Positions 1 to 12,300 of a DNA stretch of 64,000 bases are shown here, one piece after another (positions within the stretch are counted from its first letter, which is position 1; the number at the start of each line of letters is the position of its first letter). The stretch comes from Antedon mediterranea (taxonomy: Eukaryota; Echinodermata; Crinoidea; Comatulida; Antedonidae), in assembly GCF_964355755.1 (NCBI RefSeq), contig NC_092672.1:12272501-12336500 (forward strand). Reading direction: 5' to 3'. The position numbers were made by a program, and so were the translations under genes. A model generated the notes under the pieces. It worked only from the letters and a program-made list of their open reading frames with translations, did no database searches and was not told where the DNA came from.

Positions 1-529
1 TGTTTGAATCAATTGTTATGACCGCTATTATTTGCAGATAGTATATTGAAGCAAAGAAGAAGAAGAAGAAAATAAATAATGACATCACACTTTATGTGGC
101 AGATTTATTTTCAAATCTAACATTATGTAGATTTTTGACATTGAATTTCTATAAGATAATTTTAGAACAGCAGATAATGTATGTTTTGTCATTTAAAAAC
201 AGTTATTTCACACAATAGGAAAGTGATGCACTGTTGTTTAAATCTTTATTTAGAAAAAGAAATAATTTATATATAAGCTATCCTCAGTTGCTTGTTAATG
301 TTCATGATTTAACATGAGTTATTACAATAAATCTTTTCTTATAACATTTTACTATGAAAACATGATATTAATTATATAGTAAATAATAATATGATTATGA
401 TTAATTTATCATACCGAATACCGTAGGCATATTCTACAAAAATAACATTACTGTATCGAGTTTACATTAGCATGAGTAAAACAAAAACGCACATTTTAAA
501 CAACACATAGAAAAACGCATACAACAACA

Positions 530-1390
530 TTGCAAGCAATACCACCAAGTGATAAGAAAATATCAACATTGCAAGCAATACCACCAAGTGATAAGGAAAT
601 ATCAACATTGCAAGCAATACCACCAAGTGATAAGGAAATATCAACATTGCAAGCAATACCACCAAGTGATAAGGAAATATCAACATTGCAAGCAATAGCA
701 CCAAGTGATAAGGAAATATCAACATTGCAAGCAATACCACCAAGTGATAAGGAAATATCAACATTGCAAGCAATAGCACCAAGTGATAAGGAAATATCAA
801 CATTGCAAGCAATACCACCAAGTGATAAGGAAATATCAACATTGCAAGCAATACCACCAAGTGATAAGGAAATGTCAACATTGCAAGCAATACCACCAAG
901 TGATAAGGAAATATCAACATTGCAAGCAATACCACCAAGTGATAAGGAGATATCAACATTGCAAGCAATACCACCAAGTGATAAGGAAATATCAACATTG
1001 CAAGCAATACCACCAAGTGATAAGGAAATATCAACATTGCAAGCAATACCACCAAGTGATAAGGATATATCAACATTGCAAGCAATACCACCAAGTGATA
1101 AGGAGATATCAACATTGCAAGCAATAGCACCAAGTGATAAGGAAATATCAACATTGCAAGCAATACCACCAAGTGATAAGGAAATATCAACATTGCAAGC
1201 AATACCACCAAGTGATAAGGAAATATCAACATTGCAAGCAATACCACCAAGTGATAAGGAAATATCAACATTGCAAGCAATACCACCAAGTGATAAGAAA
1301 ATATCAACATTGCAAGCAATACCACCAAGTGATAAGGAAATATCAACATTGCAAGCAATACCACCAAGTGATAAGGAAATGTTTGTTTCA
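530..1390 (+). repeat. 39-bp minisatellite, about 22 copies
   Basis: A unit of 39 bp (ttgcaagcaataccaccaag, then a 19-base tail with gtgataaggaaatatcaaca) repeats head to tail with few substitutions. Because 39 is a multiple of three and the unit lacks stops in several frames, long ORFs appear on both strands; one plus frame reads a 13-residue unit LQAIPPSDKEIST. The differences between units are mostly non-synonymous in that frame (P/A, E/K, E/D, I/M), there is no splice or start context, and copy B has only a vestige. I treat it as non-coding. Confidence 0.9.
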
Positions 1391-1432
1391 AAAGTCAAGT
1401 GAAGTGTTTTAATTAATAAGAAAATGAAAATG

Positions 1433-2095
1433 GTATCCGACTTATTTTAACTAAGAAAAAGAAATGGTATCATACTTCTTTAAACTAAGAAAATGAAATG
1501 GTATCAGACTTCTTTTAACTAAGAAAATAAAATGGTATCAGACTTCTTTTAACTAAGAACATGAATAGTATCATACTTCTTTTAATGAAGAAAGTGACAT
1601 GGTATCAGACCTCTTTTAATGAAGAAGGTGAAATGGTATCAGACCTCTTTTAATGAAGAAAGTGAAATGGTATCAGACCTCTTTTAATGAAGAAGGTGAA
1701 ATGGTATCAGACCTCTTTTAATGAAGAAGGTGAAATGGTATCAGACCTCTTTTAATGAAGAAGGTGAAATGGTATCAGACTTCTTTTAATGAAGAAGGTG
1801 AAATGGTATCAGACCTCTTTTAATGAAGAAGGTGAAATGGTATCAGACCTCTTTTAATGAAGAAGGTGAAATGGTATCAGACCTCTTTTAATGAAGAAGG
1901 TGAAATGGTATCAGACCTCTTTTAATGAAGAAGGTGAAATGGTATCAGACCTCTTTTAATGAAGAAGGTGAAATGGTATCAGACCTCTTTTAATGAAGAA
2001 GGTGAAATGGTATCAGACCTCGTTTAATGTAGAAGGTGAAATGGTATCAGACCTCTTTTAATGAAAAAGGTGACATGGTATCAGACCTCTTTTAA
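1433..2095. repeat. 34-bp minisatellite, about 19 copies
   Basis: A unit of 34 bp with the core gaaatggtatcagacctctt recurs from the end of the 39-bp array to about 2095. The first four or five units are more diverged (aactaagaaaatg instead of aatgaagaaggtg) and the later ones nearly identical, which suggests growth from the right-hand side. Copy B has only about three or four units at 49300-49430. Confidence 0.9.
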
Positions 2096-2850
2096 TTAAG
2101 ATTTTGTATATAAATTATTAGTTAGGCCTTTACGCATTCTTAAAAATTGCTTTTCCGCTGACATACAGTATACGAATTTTAAATACCATACCGATACTAC
2201 CCCGTATGCCTGTATCTCATCAAACTTGGCTACAATTGAATGAATACTAAGTTTAATATTAAAGGAAATCGTGTTTCTTAATAATTTCCACCTATAAACA
2301 ACGGTCTGAATCTCGCCAAACTTACCACAATTACCAATGACCTAAGGGTACTTTCAAATGGAAAGACCAAACTGCTATTAACTATGTAGTGCGATTATAG
2401 AGAAAAACCTTTTCTTTTAGTTGGATATTTTTATGTAAGAAAATAATACTGTAGGCGGTGGTATACACTCTCGGAGAACCTCTAGTTTGCTTTACAATCA
2501 GCCCCGGAATGTTTGTCGAAAGTTATTGAATAATTTTTCCTTGGCTTTTATAACAGTTTTTCTTTTTTTTTGTTGCTTTTGGTGGAAATTTAAATCAATT
2601 AATATAACATTTACTGGCTTCAAATATCTATCTACATTATTAAACTTTATGTGTCAACAAATTTGATGTACCCATATATGGACATGATGATGTGATATCA
2701 CTACCATATCTGGGCTTATTACACTTTTTTTTTTCAAAAAATACTTTGATAGTGTAGACAGAGCTTTATATTGTTTATATTTAAATATTGAAACCCAAAC
2801 AGGTGATTGATTTAACGACATTAAGTTTGGTAATATACTCGGCATCAATG
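2096..2850. other. 3' flank of gene A, no gene seen
   Basis: AT-rich sequence downstream of the gene A stop codon. It is conserved with 49431-50185 in copy B and probably contains the 3' UTR. The short open frames here are not coding-like. I could not place a convincing polyadenylation signal. Confidence 0.5.
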
Positions 2851-3380
2851 CTAAGCATTATATTCTAACTTTTCAGCAGGAACAGTCATGTTATTCTCCT
2901 TTAAAAATGCAATAAATGATTGCAAGTTATCCTCCCTTAGAATCCCCTTTTGTTCAAGATCTAATATCACAGTCCATTGGTTGTTACTTTGTTTTTTTAG
3001 AACACTTTTCAAACGGATGAGATCTCTTGTATTTTCTTCCGAAAGTGCGTCACCGAACTGAATTAGTTGTTGTCGATATGTTGAAAAGGATGTGATACAC
3101 TGGTTGGTTTTATCAAATGTCTCCTTTAACAGTTTGTTGACCTCCAGAACACCATTGGTACCAGTGACATTAATTGCGTCAACAAGAACTTTAACGTTTG
3201 TACTGGTAAGATGGCCAGATCGTTTCAATAGGTTGAAGAAACGTATGCAGTCAGCATCCTGCAAATCATTGTAAGGTGTTATCAGATCTTTGCATAACAC
3301 CTTTAGTTTATCAATTGAGCCATGTTCATCATACCAGCTTGATATGTTTACCACGATTTTTTCAAACTCTTCGGATGATC
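2851..3380 (-). CDS. Gene A last exon: two death-effector-like domains
   Basis: Terminal exon of about 176 residues; acceptor tttttacag at its 5' end, TAG at 2851-2853. Two helical modules are visible. The first has the pattern LKVLCKDLI, then FFNLLKRSGHL and VKVLVDAINVTG. The second runs from YRQQLIQFGDALSEE through TRDLIRLKSVL to LDLEQKGIL and LQSFIAFLKENN. Both match the order of DED helices 2-6 (LKxLC; LFxxLExxGxL; LxxLL), as in FADD, caspase-8 and FLIP. A plain Death domain is the alternative, but the short LExxG(I/H)L turn favours DED. Having both modules in one exon is compact. Likely role is homotypic recruitment of adaptors or caspases, inferred from the fold only. Confidence 0.65.
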
Positions 3381-6300
3381 CTGTAAAAAAGAAAACCGAA
3401 AACAATTACATTCAGATTTTCAAGTTAAAAATTGTAATAATCATATTGCGCAATATGATGAATACTATCAATTGAATACATGCATTATTTGGTACACAGT
3501 GTATATCGTTTGAACACCATGGACATAAACACATTCAATTCACTAGTATTATTCCTATTGTGGTGCGTTGGTATATTAGTTACCTGGATAAATTGGTGAT
3601 GGCTCCACACTACTTCTGCCTGGAAATGAAATGATAATAAATGATGTTATATTTTAATATCTTCAAAAGTTGTGTAGATATTTTTATTATCATTACATAA
3701 ATATTCACGTACATTTGTCACTGAAAGATATCATTGTTATTTATTTGTAGGTTAAATATGTGTGGGGATTAATCTAATCATGTGATAATTAAATACTGCC
3801 CCCTATAGGTGTTGCTGCCCCCTATAATTGTAACAGTCTTTTTCAAATGATTTGCTTTCTTTTGTATTCATGAACCGGTCAAGGAAGCAGATAGTTTTGT
3901 CTCTTATTTAATTAAAGATCTGATTAAAAGGTAATTACTCTACTTTATACATATATTACTTTGTTATACATTTATAAGATTCTGTTATGTTTAAGAAACA
4001 TTAATGTTGTATTTTAAGATGATTGCATTCATAGGCCTAGACATTTGTTTTGGGTTAACCTTGACTCATGGAATGTGCAGTTAGGAAGCCTATTGAATAG
4101 TATTGTGTTACAATCTTTGAACTAGGATTTTATGCCATATAATGTTATAATATATACTTTTGTGATAAACCTTCTTTGTATTAACAAAATATGTTTAGAT
4201 AGATTTAGTAATGTTTAGTTTATAGAAGATAGTTTCTAGTTAACAGTTTGTATAAAATAGTTCATCCTACAGTTCACACTTGATTAATTTGTATACACGA
4301 GGCTACCATGCTCGTGATAGATCGTCATGTAGTGCGCCCTCTATTTATCATACAAAATGGCTGCGCCCATGGATTTGTTATTGTTTATATATTTTACACA
4401 AACCTAAGATTATAACTCCTTGATTCAATGAATAGACTAAGTTTAGTATTCAAATAGTGTGAGTAAATTCCAACATGCATTTATTCTAGTAATATAATAG
4501 TAATATTCAGGCACTTACGATGCAATTGTGTAGGTAATTAATTAGGTATTTGTATACTCTAACAAAGTATACAGAGGCTGTTTAGGTAGACGTGCCGTTT
4601 GACGTAATAGTCGCAGTCCTCAGAGAGAATCCTTTTTATTAGAGTCGCCTGTTAAGTGAGGTCGTTACTAAGAATTGGCTTGTATTTTAGAATATTATTT
4701 ACTTTTGTTTCTTATTGTATTTATTTTGTGGTTTTCAGGACCATACTGATCTCTATTGTTATGCTAAAAACAAATTAAAACCAAATACACCACCGGACCG
4801 TGGTAAAAGTGAGAAAAGGCGTGTTTTTCCTTTTGTGTTGTCGTCCACATCCTTACATATGTATATAAGTAATATAGTTAGTTGTCATAAAATACATATT
4901 TATTTTGTCATTAAACACAATATTGATGAATGTGTAATCCCACCTTCCAAAAATAAGCGCTTTAAGCGATCAGTTTTCATCGACTTCTCACCACATGGAA
5001 CAGTGCTGTTGTCTTCTTTTAAACACTCTTCCAGATCGTGTAAATGAATGTGCTCTGGATAACAGGCGAAACACAACACACGTAGGTTATAACCGATTCC
5101 TTCATTAGTTTTCAGGACAGTCTTTAGTTGAAGCTGTAAATAGCTTAGTATCTAAAACAAAAAATACACAATAAATAAATTTGAATGAAACGTTTCTTAT
5201 AACTGCATTCAGATAAGCTATTACATTACAATATTAGAATCTTTACCTCAATGCATAAGCTCGGTTTTAGTTCAAATATTTCCTCTGTGTTATTTTCGTC
5301 AACTTTAGTTCGACGGGATATTTCAAGCTGTTAAAAAAGATGTATTGATTTGTTGAATTATTTAACATATTCTATCTCACACTGCTTACGTCTACGTATA
5401 TTCATTACTGTACATTTATTTGGTGAATATAATGTATCATTTAATTTTTAGAATCTTTCAGAGAATTACAAATACCCGTTGGGCAACCTAGATACCAAAA
5501 CATTAAAAACTGTAACACAAAATAGCCTCTATATTAATTTTAGTTATATTATTATAATATTATTTGTTGTTTTATTGTCTAAGTTACTTTTATTCTAAGA
5601 ATCTTAAATGAATACATATTATTAGAATACATAAATTATGTTGTAATCACAGCTTGTATTATTATCCATCCGTGTAGTCATGATCAGACGTACTTAGCTC
5701 TCACTACTGCTAAAACTGATTGAATGTTTAGGAGACCAAATTTCTACATGCAGAAAATGATCGGAAATAATTGATAATTTGATATTTGTTTAAAATCTTT
5801 CTAAAGACATGCTAGCTAATCAACAGAAATAATAAATATTCAAATTATGGTAAATATGAGTTAAATAAATGTTCGTACCTTCAACGCATGCTTGTTTTCA
5901 TTTTGATGGTCGATTTTCATGGGACCTAAACGAACCTCATGATCTCCAAAGTCAAAATCACTACGATTTTGAAATACAACTGGGTCACGTCCTCTACCTT
6001 TAAGCTCCACCAGGTTCAGAAATGCAACAACCAATGTATTGTACACAGAATCAGGAAGGAAGTCCGTAGGTGTAAGATAAAGTGATACCTTCTGTTTCTT
6101 GTCCATTTCAACTTTAAGGCTTTCATCCTTAATTTTCATCCGACATGGAACCAGGAACATCCGGTTATCTTCGCTTTCATGCTAATGTAAAATAAGTATT
6201 TGTAGTGTTATGAACAATATAATATATAACATCGAACTATATTACTAAAATTATCTCAGATTTAGTTAAGAGCAAATTTGTTCAACTTACTTCTAATTTC

Positions 6301-9300
6301 TCATAGAGCAAACCAAATGTTTTCATCACTTCAGTAAAAATATCAAAACGATTTGGATCTTCTTCTAATTCTCTTTTCCATAAATGCCGTAGCAATTTTT
6401 CCTCAAGGATCCCTTCCTTGTTAAGCTTTTTCCAAAGATTTCTTAATTGTTTCTGTTTCCAAATAATAAATACAAAAACTAATTTGTAAACGTATTCATA
6501 CAACCACAATAAATGTTGACAACAAACAACTAACTAAATGTAATCATGTATCCACATGTCAATATTTTAAATCCGTTTTGTGACAATTATTTTGCTGCTA
6601 ACCTTATCTACTTACCACTTCAATAATTGGTTGAACTACTGTGATCACTTTTGTCACCATTTCAATCATCATGTAAAGATTTGTTATCACTGTGTTTCTT
6701 AATTTCTTATTAGTACTTGAATACATGATAACTCCAATGTCATTCAGGTACGCTATGGCAGTGGATAGCCAATCTTTTGAAATTCCACATTCAGTGCCGA
6801 CTTTAGATGTCTAATGCAAATTAATAACAAAATATAATGTACTGAATGTGATGATTAAATATTGTTATTTTCCTCTAAAAAAATTGTAAACAGCTTATTG
6901 TTGATTAAAACATATTTTTATCTAACATTCTTCACTTTGACTAGACATTTTAGAAAGCGCATTGTCGGAAAGGCATATTTCTGGTTAAATGTAACTGTTT
7001 CGTTGCATTTTTTTATATTTATTTTACATTATCTTTGTTCATTTTTCTTAGGAGATAGTAAATGACTTTATTCACATTACGAAATAACCAATTAAATTTT
7101 AGATTTTATTAGTCATCTCAGTTGTTCATGTTTTGCGGGAACAACTGAAACAAGAAAAATAGTACAATAATGATGAAGACTTCCCAAATACTAAAAAATG
7201 ACAAGACTATTGACTATTGTAATATTAATTCACATGGCTGGCTCAAAAAAAGAACTTGTCAACATTACATTGTAGACAGAAATGTGTCCTTCAAATTATG
7301 ACGTTATACATTATAATTGTTACCGTATAGTACACTATTTTTAATAAGATAATACATTATTTTGTACTAGTGTTCTTACTCCATATGTGTTTTATTAATC
7401 TGTGTTTACAGTTGTGACAACATAAAATTCACGGTTATACATTAAAAACCAAAATCTTACCTCAGTAAAAGTAATACACAGTGTTGTTTTTCCAATTTCT
7501 TGCATCTGTTCTTGCAAATCCACCCATTTTAATGGAACACTTCTCACCATGGCCTTCATATAACGACCAACGTTTCTCCTTAGTTGTTTTATACCTTCAT
7601 GCGATTTTACAGTGTTATCAACCATGTACATCTCACGATCTACATGATCGGCATATGGCATTCCTTCCATATTTTTAAACATTTTACGAAACTTATCCTC
7701 CACTTCCTTTAATAAAAAATGTTTTTCATAATTACAAGCTATAACAACAACAAGAATGTAATTATTCTTACAAACTGTTATTTCATTTCTGATTTGAATA
7801 AGTCTAACCAATAATTAAACTTAATACACGATTTAATTTGAGGACCGTAGGCTACGCTATTTAAACTTCATCACTGTATCGGTTTTAACTAATTCAGCTT
7901 TAATTCCGTCCGTGTATACCACATACCGTTGCAAAATTGTAAGCTTGTCTAATGTTAATGTACTTCTGTTACCTTGATCCAATTTTTAGATTTTGACTTT
8001 TTACGAAATGTGTCCATATGTGTAGCAACCAAACAGATAGGAGGTGACTCGATGATCTTGCCATCAATATTAATGGGACTTCCTGGACCATGTTGTGCCA
8101 CAGTATGTTCATAAATGGACCTTATCCAGAACATATTCATTTCCAAATTGGTCATTCCTAGTGTACTCTAAAATCACAAATAAAATGCAATCTTACAAAG
8201 TAAGCTAAAATATTTTCAATAACAAAGATATGCATATTTAATAAAGTGAATTCGAACGAAATAAGTAGGTAGTCAACTTACTGTGGTTGAATCTCGCGGA
8301 TTAGCTGGTTCATCCAAGTTATCACACGCATTAAACGTTACACAGTAGGACACTCTATTTGTGAGGAAAAACTAAACAAAATACAATTGATAATAATAAC
8401 TTTGTTTATACTTCAAGTCATTTATTAGGGATGTGTTAATTGATACATGAAATAATACTTTAGTGAAAATGTTATACCACACCACAATGTCGTCACTATG
8501 AGCAAATCTCTTTATTTTGTAATAATCATTTAACATATGAAACAAAAACTATAGAACAAACGAAAAAATACATAAATCAAATAAAATTTTAAAATATAAT
8601 TTAAATGTCTGTTTAATAAAATAGATACGTAAACAAGCAAATCAAGACCCTTTTTTTAAACATGCACCAATAAATTTATTTTTAAATTTTTAAGACATTT
8701 TTAAGTACAGTAATAGCAAATAACAAAATAGGAACATACCCTATGCGTTATGTAGTAGTCCAGTTGACCTGCGTAGTCCCATATAGTAGTTACGCCACTT
8801 GGAATACTTTCTGAATCATCACTTTTTACAAATTTCCTAAACATTTTCATCGCCCTACTATCTTTCTGTCTTCGCTTTTTTATTTTAGCAACAACTTTTT
8901 TTTTAATTGAGTCGGGAATTGTCAGATTTTCTTTTAGTTGACTCTCTAAATTCAAATAATTACTACAAATCAATGGTGTGTGTGTAAATTAGATATGGAT
9001 ATGGATAGATGGACTGGTCTGAATTTTTGTGATTAGACATAATGAATGTTATAAAGGATAAGTAAGTGTATACAATAAATAAATACATTAGTCAGAATAA
9101 TTAAAGAATTGAACGAGCAGCGAATATTATTGATTGCCCAGTTTTAATACCAATGCAATATTTGCATTTTAATACATTTATATGTTTGCAACAAGAACAA
9201 CCTCACTCTTCCATACATATTATTTTACAAAAATATAAAGAAAACCAAATAATGAGTCCAACCCTTTTTTGCCGAATCCACTGCCAATGACGTGTAATCA

Positions 9301-12300
9301 GACTCTCTGGAATCCGATGTAGAAGCCTCGCATAAAGGAAGTTCGTTGAAAGATGATCTTTCTTTCATCTTTGATGTAATTTCTTCGACTACAGCGTCTT
9401 CAAATATTCGCTGGGTTTGCTTGAATCTCAGGTTTTTTGTCGGCGAAAATGTATAACTAAAAATGATTATTTGTGTCATGTTGCACTCATAACGAATAAA
9501 ATGGTTATATTTTTATATACTAGAACACTGAAATATCACTTATAGGCCTGTATAAGCTCCACAGCTCTAAATTTACTTTATATTAATAATAATGAAACAA
9601 TAATATAAACAACACTCCTATGAAGTTATAGTGTTTATTTCAGCATCAGCATGTAGAATACACTACATTAATTTGTTATTTACATTAAATTGGTTTATTT
9701 ACTTTACAAAACCTAAACAATAAACTAAAATATTAATTTCTTTTCTTGTCATGAAATTAATTTGCTGTTATTAATTCGCGTGCTGACTTGATAGTAAAGT
9801 GATTAAAATGCGAAAAACCAAACTTTATTTATGCAAAATAATCGTCAGTACGTATTATATTATTGATGTTTATTTGAAAACTTTAAAAATATTTAAAAAA
9901 ATAATCAAACCTTCCACTGAATACACAGAGTCAGAAGATATAGAACATTCAAAATCAGATATCGAAGGTGTTGAAACAGCACCTTGTAAATGGAATTTGG
10001 TTTCAGTTGACGTTTGTTTTTCCATCTTTGCTGTGATGTGTTCAGGCGTTTTCTGGGATGTTCCTGCAATTCATTATAATATATTTTTGATACAATATAT
10101 AAAATGTCTAACATTTCACTTTTATGTATGTTTCTATACTGTATGAGTGCATCTTAACTTGATTTTGATCACCAATACAGTTTGTTTAGAATAATAAAAA
10201 TACCCTTGTAATATAAATTGTAGTAGATATTCATCATACCTGTTTTTACTGGATCCAAAGAAGAGATTGCTGATGATTCCAGTTGGGAATCAGATTTAGA
10301 TGTTGACATATCTGAACTTCCTTCGCCATCATCCATTTGTTCTTTTATTAACTGTGTTGCAAGTTTTTCTGCAAGTGCATCTTCCCGTATTTTCTTGTTG
10401 AGCTCCATAACTGTAAAAAAACACAAGGTGAAATAAGGTTGTACGGTACACATCATAGAAAATAAATTAAATACTAAAATTAGAAAAATGAGATATATCA
10501 TCAAATCACCGGTAAATAAAATAAATATAATATGTAGGTCATTTATGTAATTATAGACCAAAATGCATTTTTAAGTATTTATTAAAAATATTATTTCCAA
10601 TGTACCTTACCGGTACTTATTACCTTAATTATGGTACTAATAAATCTCTATACAAAAATTGCCCAAAGCAGGCAAGTATGCGTATGTTGAAGGAAGAGAG
10701 AGTTTCTCTCTTTTGTGGGGACAGCCCACTTTGAACGAACAGTTAATGTGTCATTTGTTATGTTTTAATTCTTCTTTTCAAACTTACCGTCGATATCTTC
10801 CTTCTTCCACTTGTCACAGTCGTTTCCAATTGCTTGAAACAATGTCGTTGTGATATCAATACCATCAGTAGATAGTTCGTTGGATTTAAATCTATAATAA
10901 TGAATAATGAACTCCAAAAGGTCGGATTTAATGAAAGTAGAATGTATCCAATTGTTCATCTTAAAATATTAATATATTTTTTGGTGCATCTTATAAAATA
11001 ACTTGGTTCTTTTGTTACCTTAGTCCAAGCATGGCCTTTACACAGCTAGTTTTTCCAGCACCTTCTTTCCCGAGAAACATACATCTTGAATTTACAACTG
11101 CAATCTCACCATTTTCAAGTTCATTTTGAAATGATCTAACTGCGCTTTCACCTCTAGCTAATATTTCATCTGGAACTAAATTGCAATTAAAATAAATGCA
11201 AAATATACAAAAACAAATGTAAAAATACAAATATTTTACACTTAAGAATCAATTCGAAGCCATAGTTTTAACAATGTCATTATGACTGCTCATCGTTGTC
11301 ACATTCATACAGTTCAAAGGTTCAGTACAATGTTCAATATGTGTCATTAGTAATATACTGTTTTTAAACAGTATATTACTAATGACACATTTTAAAATAT
11401 TAAAATATTCATGATGCAAAAATCAAGAAAAGTGCATTAATACAAACTTACTGTCAAATAACTTCAATATCTTATTTTTCGTCTGTTTGGAGATTAGAAT
11501 ATTTTCCTTCAAAGCAGATGCAGGTGTTTGTCCTCGCTATACAAAAAAATGTATTAAAGTATTATCCACTGTTACTTTACTAATACTAGTAATGTACATA
11601 ATCCGGATTGAAATTAATACATTTATAAGCCAATAACGTGCACACGTTAATATGACACAATCTGAGTATCTTTGCACTAGCCAACACCAACACTAACTGC
11701 TCTACCATTTAATGTTTAATGTGATTGAATACGGTACACTTTAAAAATGCTATTGAACATTTTTATAAAAGAATAGTCGATACTGATTAAATGTACATGT
11801 TAATTATCGCATCTATGAGAATGTACCACCATGCTAACATAATGACTTTAAATAATTAGCGCCCTTTCTGATATTCTTTAGCTCCATGTTAATAACATAC
11901 TCCTAATCACAATAAGAGTATATCTTGGATATAGGCGTAATGGTTTGCTTAATAAGCACAATTTAAAAATGCAAATTCAATTTTGCATTAATTGACGGTA
12001 CCTTGTTTCTTGCTCCAAGTGATGCTCCGTGGGCTATGAGACTGTTCACAATTTCTAAATTACCAATACCGCTAAAGCTGACGTGTTGATGTAGCGGTGT
12101 GTTTCCCTCCTAGAAAGCAGAAAGTTGTATGTATTATAATATACATTTTACACGTTTGATACTAGAACTAAGGTTTAAACACATATATTGTATTATTATC
12201 TTTCAGTAGGACTTCGTTGATCATCCCTGCCAAATCGCCAGGACTTGTCTGGTGGGTGTAGGCCAACTGGAAATGCGTCTGACAAGTGGACAGCAGGGAA

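Larger units (their letters stand above)
1..12109. repeat. Segmental duplication, copy A (3' flank and core of gene A)
   Basis: Bases 1-12109 align by eye with 48658-59268 in the same orientation, through the 3' flank, every exon from the DED exon to the last ankyrin exon, and most intron sequence. Base 1 already lies inside the homology, so the unit continues to the left of the window. Copy A differs by expanded minisatellites (530-2095), a 1.1-kb LTR-like insertion (3761-4857) and a 52-bp palindrome (11339-11390). Copy B carries its own intron insertions near 57.1 and 58.3 kb. The shared splice structure indicates DNA-level tandem duplication, not retrocopying. Confidence 0.9.

Noticed and set aside
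462-1402. Long open frames on both strands across the 39-bp array, including a hydrophobic 309-codon minus frame
   Set aside because: All arise from a 39-bp unit without stops; changes between units are mostly non-synonymous, no gene context, and copy B lacks the array.
1-2100. The two minisatellites as a CRISPR array
   Set aside because: No unique spacers between repeats and the surrounding genome is eukaryotic.
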